Shown here piece after piece: positions 55,593 to 64,000 of a stretch of DNA of 64,000 nucleotides; the first letter of the stretch is position 1, and every line of letters begins with the position of its first letter. A program made the translations under genes and the position numbers. This stretch comes from Ariolimax columbianus (lineage: Eukaryota; Mollusca; Gastropoda; Stylommatophora; Arionidae). Location: the NCBI GenBank assembly GCA_036924085.1, contig JAVGWX010000001.1, positions 459,001 to 523,000 on the forward strand, written 5' to 3'. The notes beneath the pieces are model-generated. The model did no database searches and was not told the origin of the DNA. It saw nothing but the letters and a program-made list of their open reading frames with translations.

Positions 55593-56082
55593 TAGACTGT
55601 CTTCCTGGGTCATCCTAGTTCAGGTGAACTAGTTGGACACTGTCTTACTGGGTCATCCTAGTTCAGGTGAACTAGTTGGACCGTCTTCCTGGGTCATCCC
55701 AGTTCAGGCGGACTAGTTAGACCATCTTCCTTGGTCATCCTAGTTCAGGCGGACTAGTTGGACCATCTTCCTGGGTCATCCCAGTTCAGGCGGACTAGTT
55801 GGACCGTCTTCCTGGATCATCCCAGTTCAGGTGAACTAGTTGGACACTGTCTTACTGGGTCATCCCAGTTCAGGTGAACTAGTTGGACACTGTCTTACTG
55901 GGTCATCCCAGTTCAGGCGGACTAGTTGGACCGTCTTCCTGGATCATCCCAGTTCAGGCGGACTAGTTGGACCGTCTTCCTGGGTCATCCCAGTTCAGGT
56001 GAACTAGTTGGACCGTCTTCCTGGGTCATCCCAGTTCAGGCGGACTAGTTGGACCGTCTTCCTGGGTCATCCCAGTTCACTA
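55593..56082. repeat. 41-bp minisatellite, about 12 copies
   Basis: Units contain ACTAGTTGGACCGTCTTCCT and GGGTCATCCCAGTTCAGG, with GGCGG or GGTGA at the end. Confidence 0.95.
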
Positions 56083-56389
56083 GGGCAGCCATAAAGTACC
56101 ACGAGCTGCTGCCTGTACGAGTTGGTTAGTCACTAATACACATAGCGACATCAATCATGACATCAACATCTGGATGACAGGTGTCATGGTTCTTACATCT
56201 TGAATATTCAAATGATGAAGGAATCAGCTGAGAGGTTTTGTGTTCTTGCTGGAGCTCTTCTGTCTGCCAGCCAGACTCTCACCATCTACAACTTGTAGAC
56301 ATTTGGTTTCTTTGTTGAATTTGGTCAACAATGTTAGGATCATATACTTCTGATGGAGCTTGAGTGAATGTATTATCTGCCACACCTCT
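56083..56389. other. Unique sequence
   Basis: No feature recognised over about 300 bases. Confidence 0.4.
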
Positions 56390-58150
56390 GAATCACAACA
56401 GAATTTCCACTTTTACCATGCTGCCGCACCTCTACATTAACAACAGAATTTCCACTTTCACCATGCTGCCACACCTCTAAATCACAACAGAATTTCCACT
56501 TTCAACATGTTGCCACAAGTCTAAATCACAACAGAATTTCCACTTTCACCATGTTGCCACAAGTCTAAATCACAACAGAATTTCCACTTTCACCATGTTG
56601 CCACAAGTCTAAATCACAACAGAATTTCCACTTTCACCATGTTGCCACAAGTCTAAATCACAACAGAATTTCCACTTTCACCATGTTGCCACAAGTCTAA
56701 ATCACAACAGAATTTCCACTTTCACCATGCTGCCACAAGTCTAAATGAACAACATAATTTCCACCTTTACCATGTTGCCACAAGTCTAAATCAAAACAGA
56801 ATTTCCACTTTCACCATGTTGCCACAAGTCTAAATCACAACAGAATTTCCACTTTCACCATGTTGCCACAAGTCTAAATCACAACAGAATTTCCACTTTC
56901 ACCATGTTGCCACAAGTCTAAATCACTACAGAATTTCCACTTTCACCATGCTGTCACAATCTTAAATCACAACATAATTTCCACTTTCACCATGTTGCCA
57001 CAAGTTTAAATCACAACAGAATTTCCACTTTCACCATGTTGCCACAAGTCTAAATCACAACAGAATTTCCACTTTCACCATGCTGTCACAAATCTAAATC
57101 ACAACAGAATTTCCACTTTCACCATGTTGCCACAAGTCTAAATCACAACAGAATTTTCACTTTCACCATGCTGTCACAAGTCTAAATCACAACAGAATTT
57201 CCACTTTCACTATGTTGCCACAAGTCTAAATCACAACAGAATTTCCACTTTCACCATGCTGTCACAAGTCTAAATCACAACAGAATTTCCACTTTCACCA
57301 TGTTGCCACAAGTCTAAATCACAACAGAATTTCCACTTTCACCATGTTGCCACAAGTCTAAATCACAACAGAATTTCCACTTTCACCATGTTGCCACAAG
57401 TCTAAATCACAACAGAATTTCCACTTTCACCATGTTGCCACAAGTCTAAATCACAACAGAATTTCCACTTTCACCATGTTGCCACAAGTCTAAATCACAA
57501 CAGAATTTCCACTTTCACCATGTTGCCACAAGTCTAAATCACAACAGAATTTCCACTTTCACCATGCTGTCACAATCTTAAATCACAACAGAATTTCCAC
57601 TTTCACCATGTTGCCACAAGTCTAAATCACAACAGAATTTCCACTTTCACCATGTTGCCACAAGTCTAAATCACAACAGAATTTCCACTTTCATCATGTT
57701 GCCACAAGTCTAAATCACAACAGAATTTCCACTTTCACCATGTTGCCACAAGTCTAAATCACAACAGAATTTCCACTTTCACCATGCTGTCACAAGTCTA
57801 AATCACAACAGAATTTCCACTTTCACCATGTTGCCACAAGTCTAAATCACAACAGAATTTCCACTTTCACCACGTTGGCACAAGTCTAAATCACAACAGA
57901 ATTTCCACTTTCACCATGCTGTCACAAGTCTAAATCACAACAGAATTTCCACTTTCACCATGTTGCCACAAGTCTAAATCACAACAGAATTTCCACTTTC
58001 ACCATGTTGCCACAAGTCTAAATCACAACAGAATTTCCACTTTCACCATGTTGCCACAAGTCTAAATCACAACAGAATTTCCACTTTCACCATGTTGCCA
58101 CAAGTCTAAATCACAACAGAATTTCCACTTTCACAATGCTGTCACAAGTC
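56390..58150. repeat. 44-bp minisatellite, about 40 copies
   Basis: Units contain TCTAAATCACAACAGAATTT and CCACTTTCACCATGTTGCC; a CATGCTGTCACAA variant is scattered in single units. The right end is the (GAA)n tail of a LINE, so this LINE ends in or at the border of the array. Confidence 0.97.
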
Positions 58151-58176
58151 TTCTTCTTCTTCTTCTGCGTACACAG

Positions 58177-61100
58177 TCAGACAGTAACCATTATTTTCTC
58201 GAAAAAAGCGGCGGTCATCCTGAGACTCTCGCCACTACCATAGAGCTTGTCTTGCAGTTCCACTGGCAATGGCCACATCTGCTTTCTCTGATCCTCGTAT
58301 GTCGGGCAGTTCTGCAGCAGATGTTCAGTGGTCATTTTACCAGTACCGCACGGGCATTCGTCGGTACACCCTATCTTCAATTTGTTGAAGAGGTGGTACC
58401 TCAGTCTGTTGTGGCCAGTGCGAAGTCTGAAGACAACGACCTGCTCTCTTCGGTTCAACTGGTAATAGGCATCGTTTTTGGTGTAACCAGTATGTTCGGT
58501 TTCCCATTTGGACATGTACCTGGCTTTGATAAGCCGTTTTGACTCTTCGTACGTCATACTGGTATCTATTTGTGGTAGCCTTGCACCTTCTTTTGCCAGT
58601 CTGTCTGCCTCCTCGTTGCCTTGGATGTTGCAGTGTGACGGAACCCACTGTACCACTACCCTTTTTGGTGCGGACTGTTGGCACAGTTTGCAGAGTGCTG
58701 CTCTTAAGTCATTAAGCTCAGTGTTTTTCTGGCTTTTTAGCGCTGTGACTACTTCGAGAGCATCTGTCAGCAGGACTATATGGCTCTCATTTTCACTGTG
58801 TGTTACCATTTCTTCCACTGCCGCCCTCAGTGCCTCTGCCTCCGCTCTGAAATTGCTTGTGTACTTACCAGTAGCGAATGACAGTGTTATTTTTCTGCCA
58901 TTTGGTAGGTTCAGGAATGCTCCTGCCCCTCCGTTCTGTGTAGTGTTTGTTACAGAACCGTCGGTGTATGCATGGGTCCAGTCCATGCTTGGGTAGCTTT
59001 TCGTTATGAAGCTTAGGGTAGTGTCTCTCCTTTCTTTTTCGGTCTGGCAGTTTTTGTTTGCAATACCTGGTATATTTTCTACCACCTCTGGAAATATATC
59101 CTGCCTCCAAGTAGGTTTTCGTACAGTAGTGATGGGTTTTGGTGTTGTTAGTGCGTTTATGGGATCTTCGTGCATCTTTGCTTTGGCTATTTCTGCAAAG
59201 TTTCTCCGCTTTAGTTTCCCAGTTCCCAAATTGTTTAGCCTCTGGTACATTGGATGGTCCGTCAGTCTTCGGAGTTTCTCTGACTGCAGCTGGGCTCTGC
59301 AGTCTCTTCTGTCGGTCATGGATTGCAGTTTTGTAATCTTTTCAAGTTCTACAATTGGCGTTGACTTCATGCCACCTGTTATGATTCTCATGGCTTGGTT
59401 TTGAAGTTTGTTAACTTTATCGAAGTTCGCCTTCGCTGCTGTTGTCCATGCCGCGATGCCATACTCGAGAACTGGTCTCACTCTTCCAGTGTACAGTTTC
59501 TTTAGTATGCCTTCGTCTGCTCCCCAGCTTGTGCCAGCAAGTTTCCTCATGATCGCCATTCTTTCTCTGGCTTTCATTCGGTTTCTCTCAATCTGACTTT
59601 TCCATGTCATGCGCCGATCAAATGTGACTCCCAGATAGGTTGGGTTGTCGTTTGGCTGCAGGATTTTGCCATTTAGGCTTAATTTGGTACTTTGGGGTTT
59701 TAATGAGAGCGAGAATATTGTGCACGTGGTTTTCTCCTCGTTTATTTTGACCAGCCATGAGTTCGCCCACTCTTCCAGCGATGTTAGGGCCGTTTGCATC
59801 CGATTTCTTGCTACGGTGAGATTCTTTTCAGAGGTCCACATAGCCAGATCGTCTGCAAACATTGAGCTATGGACTCTTCTTGGTATATTCTCTGTAATAT
59901 CGTTTATATATACCAGGAAGAGTGTGGGTGACAGTACTCCCCCTTGGGGTACTCCCTGCTCGAGTGTCACCTTTTTGCTCATCTGCCCTTGTACTTGGAT
60001 TCTGGCCGTTCTTTGTTTGAGGTAGTGGTTGATCCACTTGTACATCTTCCCACAAACATCACTTCTTCTTAGCTTGACTCTAAGTCCATCCTTCCAGACT
60101 TTGTCAAATGCCTTTTCCAGATCCACCCAAACAGCTACTGTGTGTTTCTGTGCCTGGTAGGCATCTTCTATCTCCTGGGCTATGAGGATGACCTGGTCCT
60201 CAGTGGATCTGTGCTGTCTAAAGCCGGCTTGCTGTGGAATTAGTATTCGTTTTTCTTCCAGATGCCACATCAGTCTGGTGTTTATCATCCGTTCCATCAG
60301 CTTGCCGACACAGCTCAGTAGGCTTATGGGCCTGTATCCATTCGGATCTGTTTTGTCCTTTCCTGTTTTTGGTACTGGTACCAGTATTGCATCTTTCCAT
60401 GCCTGGGGTACAATACCCCTTTTCCAGCTTTGGTTCAGGACTGATAGTAGTTTTTTCTTCGCTGTTTGGCCCAGCCCCATCAGCATTTCGTTTGTTATCC
60501 CGTCTTTTCCGGGAGATTTCCTTCTCTTTAGTGTTCTCATAGCCTCTTCCATTTCGCGCATTGTTAGTTTGGCCATCATGTGCTCTTCAGGAGCCGTATT
60601 TATGTTTTCGTGCCCCTTTAGCTCTTCGCTAATGTCTGTATGCTTATCTGCAGGGACCTCGATGTGGTTTGCTCTGGCATAGTGATCGACAAAGGCGTTT
60701 GCGGCTTTCTTACCTGTGATCAAGTTCTCGCCTTGCTTGATAGTAATTTGTTTATTTGACGGGGTTTCGTCGTTCATGGCTCTGACTAGCTTCCATAGCT
60801 TGTTCCCTTCTTTGTCCAGGTTTAAACTTTCCGTTTTATTTTTCCAACTTTCTCTTGCTGTTTGCTTGAGAGTGTGTTTGTACTTCGCCGCGGCGGCTTT
60901 GAGGGCGATGTTTGCCTCCACGGATTTTTCTCGTTCTGCCATGTTCCTAGCATTTGTTACTGCATCTTCCACTTTCTGTAACTCATCATTCCAGTAGGGC
61001 TTATAGTTTTTCCTAGCTCCTCTTGGGATGGTTTCAGTGGCGGTTTGCATTATTGCCTTGCTTAGGCTCTCTACCATGGGCTTCATTTTGGAGTTTCGTG

Positions 61101-61926
61101 TGTTGATGGTTTCACACAGCCCATCTGTCAGGATTGCAAATCTGTCCCAGTCGGCTCGTTTGTAATTCCAACGTGGGAGCGGTTTTGTTTCCTGTGGGCC
61201 TACTTCCATGTCAATGGTTAGCCTGATCGGCCTGTGGTCGCTACCTGCCAGTTGGTTTAGCACCTGGCGGTCTATTTTATAGTGTATGTCCTGTGTGGAG
61301 AAGGCCAAATCTGGAGTCGAGGTGGTATGCCATGTTCTTGAATAGAAGCTAGGGCTATCCTCCGGCCTATTGATTAGGGAGAGATTTGCATCTATCTCCC
61401 AATCTTCCACTTCGTCACCTCTGCTGTCTGTGTCAGAGTATCCCCATCTCTCCGAGTGGCTGTTGAAATCTCCAACCACTATGCAGTTGGAGTCTCTGAC
61501 CTCCATACTCGAGAGCGATAGGTCTCTGTTTGGTGGTCCGTACAGATTGAAAATGCGGAGCTTCGTCTCTTGTTCCATTATGTCAACTCCTACAATTTCT
61601 GCTTGTCCGGTGTGATTGACAGGTACCGCGCTACTCGGTATGCTGTTTCTGGTCAGTATCAGGACCCCTCCTTTGTGGCCTTCTCTATCTAGACGGAAAG
61701 TCTGGTATCCTCTGATTGAGAATTTATGGTTATTGTTGAGGTGCGTTTCCTGGATACATGCCACGTCAATCTTACCTTCATGCAGGTGATGTGTTAGGGA
61801 AAGTTTTTTTGTTAATGACTCCCTCCGCATTCCACTGTAATATTTTGAGGGTCTTGAGGTTTTGGCCAATAGTCGTTTCCCCATAGCCATGTGCCTTGAC
61901 TCCACGACACATGGGTGGGTGACCAC
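58177..61926 (-). CDS. LINE ORF2 protein: APE endonuclease, reverse transcriptase, RNase H
   Basis: 1,249 codons without a stop. Endonuclease motifs: IQETH (about residue 58), GDFNSH (152), SDHRP (229). Reverse transcriptase: YRPISLLS (531), WVDLEKAFD (motif A, 600), GVPQGGVLSP (658), FADD (catalytic, 690). RNase H: YTDGS (987), RAEAEAL (1027), LLTDALE (1052), WVPSHCNIQGNEEAD (1094-1108). C-terminal zinc-like motif CPCG...H...C at 1191-1207. This domain order, with RNase H behind the RT, defines the I superfamily of LINEs (for example the I, Ingi and Nimb clades). The protein would nick target DNA, copy its own RNA there and degrade the template. The first 40 or so residues of this frame are not real: the true endonuclease start lies in another frame (see 61778-62086). 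Confidence 0.93.
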   Translation of the reverse strand: MVTHPCVVESRHMAMGKRLLAKTSRPSKYYSGMRRESLTKKLSLTHHLHEGKIDVACIQETHLNNNHKFSIRGYQTFRLDREGHKGGVLILTRNSIPSSAVPVNHTGQAEIVGVDIMEQETKLRIFNLYGPPNRDLSLSSMEVRDSNCIVVGDFNSHSERWGYSDTDSRGDEVEDWEIDANLSLINRPEDSPSFYSRTWHTTSTPDLAFSTQDIHYKIDRQVLNQLAGSDHRPIRLTIDMEVGPQETKPLPRWNYKRADWDRFAILTDGLCETINTRNSKMKPMVESLSKAIMQTATETIPRGARKNYKPYWNDELQKVEDAVTNARNMAEREKSVEANIALKAAAAKYKHTLKQTARESWKNKTESLNLDKEGNKLWKLVRAMNDETPSNKQITIKQGENLITGKKAANAFVDHYARANHIEVPADKHTDISEELKGHENINTAPEEHMMAKLTMREMEEAMRTLKRRKSPGKDGITNEMLMGLGQTAKKKLLSVLNQSWKRGIVPQAWKDAILVPVPKTGKDKTDPNGYRPISLLSCVGKLMERMINTRLMWHLEEKRILIPQQAGFRQHRSTEDQVILIAQEIEDAYQAQKHTVAVWVDLEKAFDKVWKDGLRVKLRRSDVCGKMYKWINHYLKQRTARIQVQGQMSKKVTLEQGVPQGGVLSPTLFLVYINDITENIPRRVHSSMFADDLAMWTSEKNLTVARNRMQTALTSLEEWANSWLVKINEEKTTCTIFSLSLKPQSTKLSLNGKILQPNDNPTYLGVTFDRRMTWKSQIERNRMKARERMAIMRKLAGTSWGADEGILKKLYTGRVRPVLEYGIAAWTTAAKANFDKVNKLQNQAMRIITGGMKSTPIVELEKITKLQSMTDRRDCRAQLQSEKLRRLTDHPMYQRLNNLGTGKLKRRNFAEIAKAKMHEDPINALTTPKPITTVRKPTWRQDIFPEVVENIPGIANKNCQTEKERRDTTLSFITKSYPSMDWTHAYTDGSVTNTTQNGGAGAFLNLPNGRKITLSFATGKYTSNFRAEAEALRAAVEEMVTHSENESHIVLLTDALEVVTALKSQKNTELNDLRAALCKLCQQSAPKRVVVQWVPSHCNIQGNEEADRLAKEGARLPQIDTSMTYEESKRLIKARYMSKWETEHTGYTKNDAYYQLNRREQVVVFRLRTGHNRLRYHLFNKLKIGCTDECPCGTGKMTTEHLLQNCPTYEDQRKQMWPLPVELQDKLYGSGESLRMTAAFFEKIMVTV

Positions 61927-62086
61927 CAGTAGTCAAGGGTGGGCCCCTTCGAGGCGTGGGGCCCGGCGCTATCGCTGCCTGGCGGGTCTCCTCAGGATGA
62001 GCGCCATACGTTTTTCGAATAGGTTGGGCTGCCATCATACTGTGATTTACGTTGCACTGTTTTGTTAGGCTTGCGGCCCCGTGCAT
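61778..62086 (-). pseudogene. N-terminal part of the LINE ORF2, in another frame
   Basis: From ATG at 62086 the frame ends in NLKTLKILQWNAEGVINKK, the typical start of a LINE endonuclease (I-L-QWN-G). The match then changes into the 1,249-codon frame at a run of seven A (- strand, about 61806-61812). One A more or less explains the break. It may be a real mutation or an assembly error in the homopolymer. The 70 residues before the endonuclease (with PGPTPRRGPPLTTGGHPP) are proline-rich and not recognised. Confidence 0.75.
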
Positions 62087-62759
62087 CCGATTTCAACAGG
62101 CGTTTCTGTAGGGATGCCCTCCTTAGCCTTTGGCTGTCCCCAGCCTATCTGCAAGGCAGCAGTTGTTTACGATCAGAGTTTTCTCTCCTATGGAAGTTGT
62201 CTTACCAGACTATCGAGTCTTCACTACTCGTGTCTATAGGGTGCAATGATGGTATGTGATATATGAGATGGACTGGTTTACCCGGAAGAGAGGCAGTCCA
62301 GTGTGTCTGTATCCCAGGATCGTCACGTCCTGCCAGAAACGTAGCATTTGCATGTGAGTGGGGTATCTCTTTTTCCCTTTATTTTCTTGGCTTCTATGCA
62401 GGGATGGTACGCCTAGCATTCCCCGCCACCTGGGGTGTTGACACAGTGGGGCAGGTGTGCAATGTCCGCTGGTCTGCATCTCTTCTGCGTCCAGCATGAT
62501 AGTTATGGCTGATAACGTACAGAGGTAGATATCGTAACCGGAGTGCATTTAGCCAGAGGACAAGCCTGGTAATGTCACAGAGATGTTGATCGCCTGGTGT
62601 GCGGACAACTCTCATGGTCAGTGGTTGAGTCTTGACAGTTCACAGTGTGGTGGCTGCTCTACTGTTTTCGAAACCCCGACCAGGTTCTAAGTCTTTGGTT
62701 GGTGTTTTTCGCACCCCATCGCCGTATAGGGTGAGTATCGAGCAGTTTCCGCCCGCTTT
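62087..62759. other. Unclassified sequence between the LINE and rRNA-like fragments
   Basis: Could be the LINE 5' region or old rDNA-derived sequence. A 104-codon open stretch on the - strand (62548-62234) has no recognised family. Confidence 0.35.
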
Positions 62760-62859
62760 GATTTGCGGGCGGCAAGGACCTCTTACTGTGGCTCTACCTG
62801 ATAGGGCTGGGGCGCAAGCCCCAGGTCCCGAGCATGTAGGAGCCTCCCATTGCAGTGGT

Positions 62860-63060
62860 GCTGAGATTTTGGGCGGGATTGCGGCTTTCAAGGGTTCGGC
62901 CGTAATCCCCCACATGGTAGCCTCGCGCCCTTGGCTTATCAGCCTGGTACGTGAACCAAAGTGTCTGCGGCTCCTCTCGATTTGAGCTGGTTTTCCGTAG
63001 CAACGCCCTGTCATTTGTAGGGTAAAACTGACCTGTCTTCAGATCTATTTCCAGCACCCG
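62860..63060 (-). rRNA. 28S rRNA-like fragment, 3' region, divergent (pseudogene)
   Basis: In the forward direction, words typical of the complement of the 28S 3' region follow in the right order: GTAATCCCCCACATGGTAGC (62901), CCTTGGCTTATCAGCC, ACCAAAGTGTCTG, CTCCTCTCGA, GCAACGCC, and GTAGGGTAAAACTGACCTGT (63017). The order matches 28S near the sarcin-ricin loop and behind it. Many substitutions and the absence of the rest of 28S argue for a pseudogene. 62760-62860 is G/C-rich and may be more of the same, but I cannot align it. Confidence 0.65.
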
Positions 63061-63159
63061 TTCACTATTTGGTCAGACGAATTTATTGAGGGCTTTTGTT
63101 TGTCAATGACCAGGTATTTGAAATCTGCGGAGTTAAACACGATTTCCGTAGCGTTCTTT

Positions 63160-63640
63160 CATTTGAGCTGACTTGTCGTCCGTGAGTCTAATACCAGCGT
63201 ACGTTCATTATTAGACCCAAACGGCAGTGCTCTCAATTTGTCAGTTGTTCTACAGTATTGGCGTGTTCAGTCAAATTAAGCCGCAGGTTCCACACCTGGT
63301 GGTGCCCTTCCGTCAATTCCCTTAGCGAGATAATCAAGTTTCTTAAAGGGTAGCCCCAAAGATTTTCGAGGGTCTAATTCCAGCACATGTTCTCTATTAG
63401 ACCCCACTAAGGTGTACTTTTTGATAGTCATTCTGCAGTATTGGCGTGGTAAGTTAACTTAGGTCTCAGGCTCCACTCCTGATAGTGCTCTTCCGTCAAT
63501 TCCTTTATCAAACACTGGATGCAGACAAAACCGAGCCACAGGGGACATAACCCCAGATTTCTGGGGGTCTAAGTCCAGCACCAGTTCCATATTAGACTCC
63601 AGAAGAGTGGTCTCGGCATGTCAATCATTTCAGTGTTGGC
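63160..63640 (-). rRNA. Alternating 28S-like and 18S-like fragments (rearranged rDNA)
   Basis: Three 28S-like pieces with GTCTAA..CCAGC..GTTC..TATTAGA (about 63185-63217, 63371-63403 and 63566-63596) alternate with 18S-like pieces that carry CCTTCCGTCAATTCC (about 63236-63318 and 63440-63507; a third belongs to the 18S at 63640). The fragments are degenerate to different degrees (for example AAGTTAACTTAGGTCTCAGG in the middle one). Such interleaving does not exist in a normal rDNA unit. Either this is a tandemly duplicated chimeric pseudogene or an assembly artefact. Confidence 0.6.
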
Positions 63641-63663
63641 CGTGTTGAGTCAAATTAAGCCGC

Positions 63664-63712
<49 letters not shown>

Positions 63713-64000
63713 TTTGCAACCATACTTCCCCCGGAACCCAAACACTTTGGTTTCCCGGAAGCTGCCCGCAGAGTCATCGAAGCAACTCCTGCGGATCGCT
63801 AGTCGGCATCGTTTATGGTCAGAACTACGACGGTATCTGATCGTCTTCGCGCCTCTGACTTTCGTTCTTGATTAATGAAAACATTCTTGACAAATGCTTT
63901 CGCAGTAGCTCGTCTTGCGGCGATCCAAGAATTTCACCTCTAACGCCGCAATACGAATGCCCCCGTTTGTCCCTGTTAATCATTACCTCCAGTTCCGAAA
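63641..64000 (-). rRNA. 18S (small subunit) rRNA, internal part, cut by the window end
   Basis: The complement of the central 18S region is clear: GAGTCAAATTAAGCCGCAGG, CCTTCCGTCAATTCCTTTAA (the universal 1100-type site), CTACGACGGTATCTGATCGT, TTGATTAATGAAAACATTCT, AATACGAATGCCCCCGTTTG. Two helices keep perfect pairing although their sequence is unusual to my memory (CCGCAG 63766-63771 with CTGCGG 63789-63794; TTGCGGCG 63915-63922 with CGCCGCAA 63944-63951). The 5' half would lie beyond 64000. The 3' half does not follow on the left; rearranged fragments do. Confidence 0.88.

Larger units (their letters stand above)
58151..62086 (-). mobile_element. Nearly full-length I-superfamily non-LTR retrotransposon
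   Basis: The element runs from a 5' end not far above 62086 to a (GAA)n tail at 58151-58166. It contains a long open frame for endonuclease, reverse transcriptase and RNase H, with one frameshift near its 5' end. No ORF1 (gag-like) protein is recognised upstream up to the rRNA-like sequence at 62.76 kb, so the 5' end may be truncated. Two shorter copies lie at 14.5 and 42-43.6 kb. The left flank is a minisatellite; the right flank (62087-62640) is unclassified and then rRNA-like. Confidence 0.9.

Noticed and set aside
58252..61615. Open frames on the + strand opposite the long LINE protein
   Set aside because: Shadows of the ORF2 coding strand; their codon pattern follows the antisense of RT and RNase H motifs.
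62640..63057. Open frames of 87-124 codons on the - strand
   Set aside because: They overlap 28S-like sequence, which easily gives open frames in G/C-rich rDNA.

Overview
The window is nuclear DNA of an animal. The evidence is spliced exons with GT/AG borders, three kinds of non-LTR retrotransposon, piggyBac remnants, eukaryotic 18S/28S rRNA sequence and very abundant minisatellites. The flavour of the LINEs and of a tRNA-derived SINE is compatible with a spiralian such as a mollusc, but the species cannot be named from the sequence. Positions 3-102 are a 100-N assembly gap.

Two host genes can be supported, both on the + strand and both incomplete. (1) The 3' end of a casein kinase I gamma gene (CSNK1G) has exons at 6546-6647, 12542-12645 and 16517-16565 (stop codon). 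They join in phase and give the conserved VVSSTNGEL segment and the cysteine/basic membrane-anchoring tail. Its 5' exons would lie before the window. (2) A tetratricopeptide-repeat gene resembling TTC24 has exons at 44674-44916, 45119-45403 and 52872-52986. It probably continues past the window or into sequence where I see no further exon.

By eye, about half of the window is minisatellite or satellite sequence in more than 35 separate arrays with different units of 20-75 bp. The largest are a 20-bp array (103-5064), a 34-bp array (21.94-23.57 kb), a roughly 43-bp array of 9.6 kb (30.1-39.7 kb) with a 2.4-kb block duplicated in tandem, a 39-bp array (53.06-55.23 kb) and a 44-bp array (56.39-58.15 kb). 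Many of the open reading frames in these arrays exist only because the repeat period is a multiple of three; none is accepted as a gene.

Mobile elements fill much of the rest. A CR1/L2-like LINE family has at least six 3' pieces (10.2, 11.1, 40.1, 43.6, 46.4-47.6 and 49.4 kb), two of them arranged as inverted repeats. An I-superfamily LINE with endonuclease, reverse transcriptase and RNase H has one nearly intact copy (58.15-62.09 kb, - strand) and two truncated copies (14.5 and 42-43.6 kb). There are pieces of other LINEs (7.2-7.95, 41.2-42.0, 44.0 and 47.8-48.5 kb) and two piggyBac remnants, one apparently inserted in the other at a TTAA (16.65-18.66 kb).

The right end (62.76-64.0 kb) carries rRNA sequence on the - strand: a good piece of 18S at the edge, then several alternating fragments resembling 18S and the 3' part of 28S. 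This is not the order of a normal rDNA unit and is the most unusual structure seen here.
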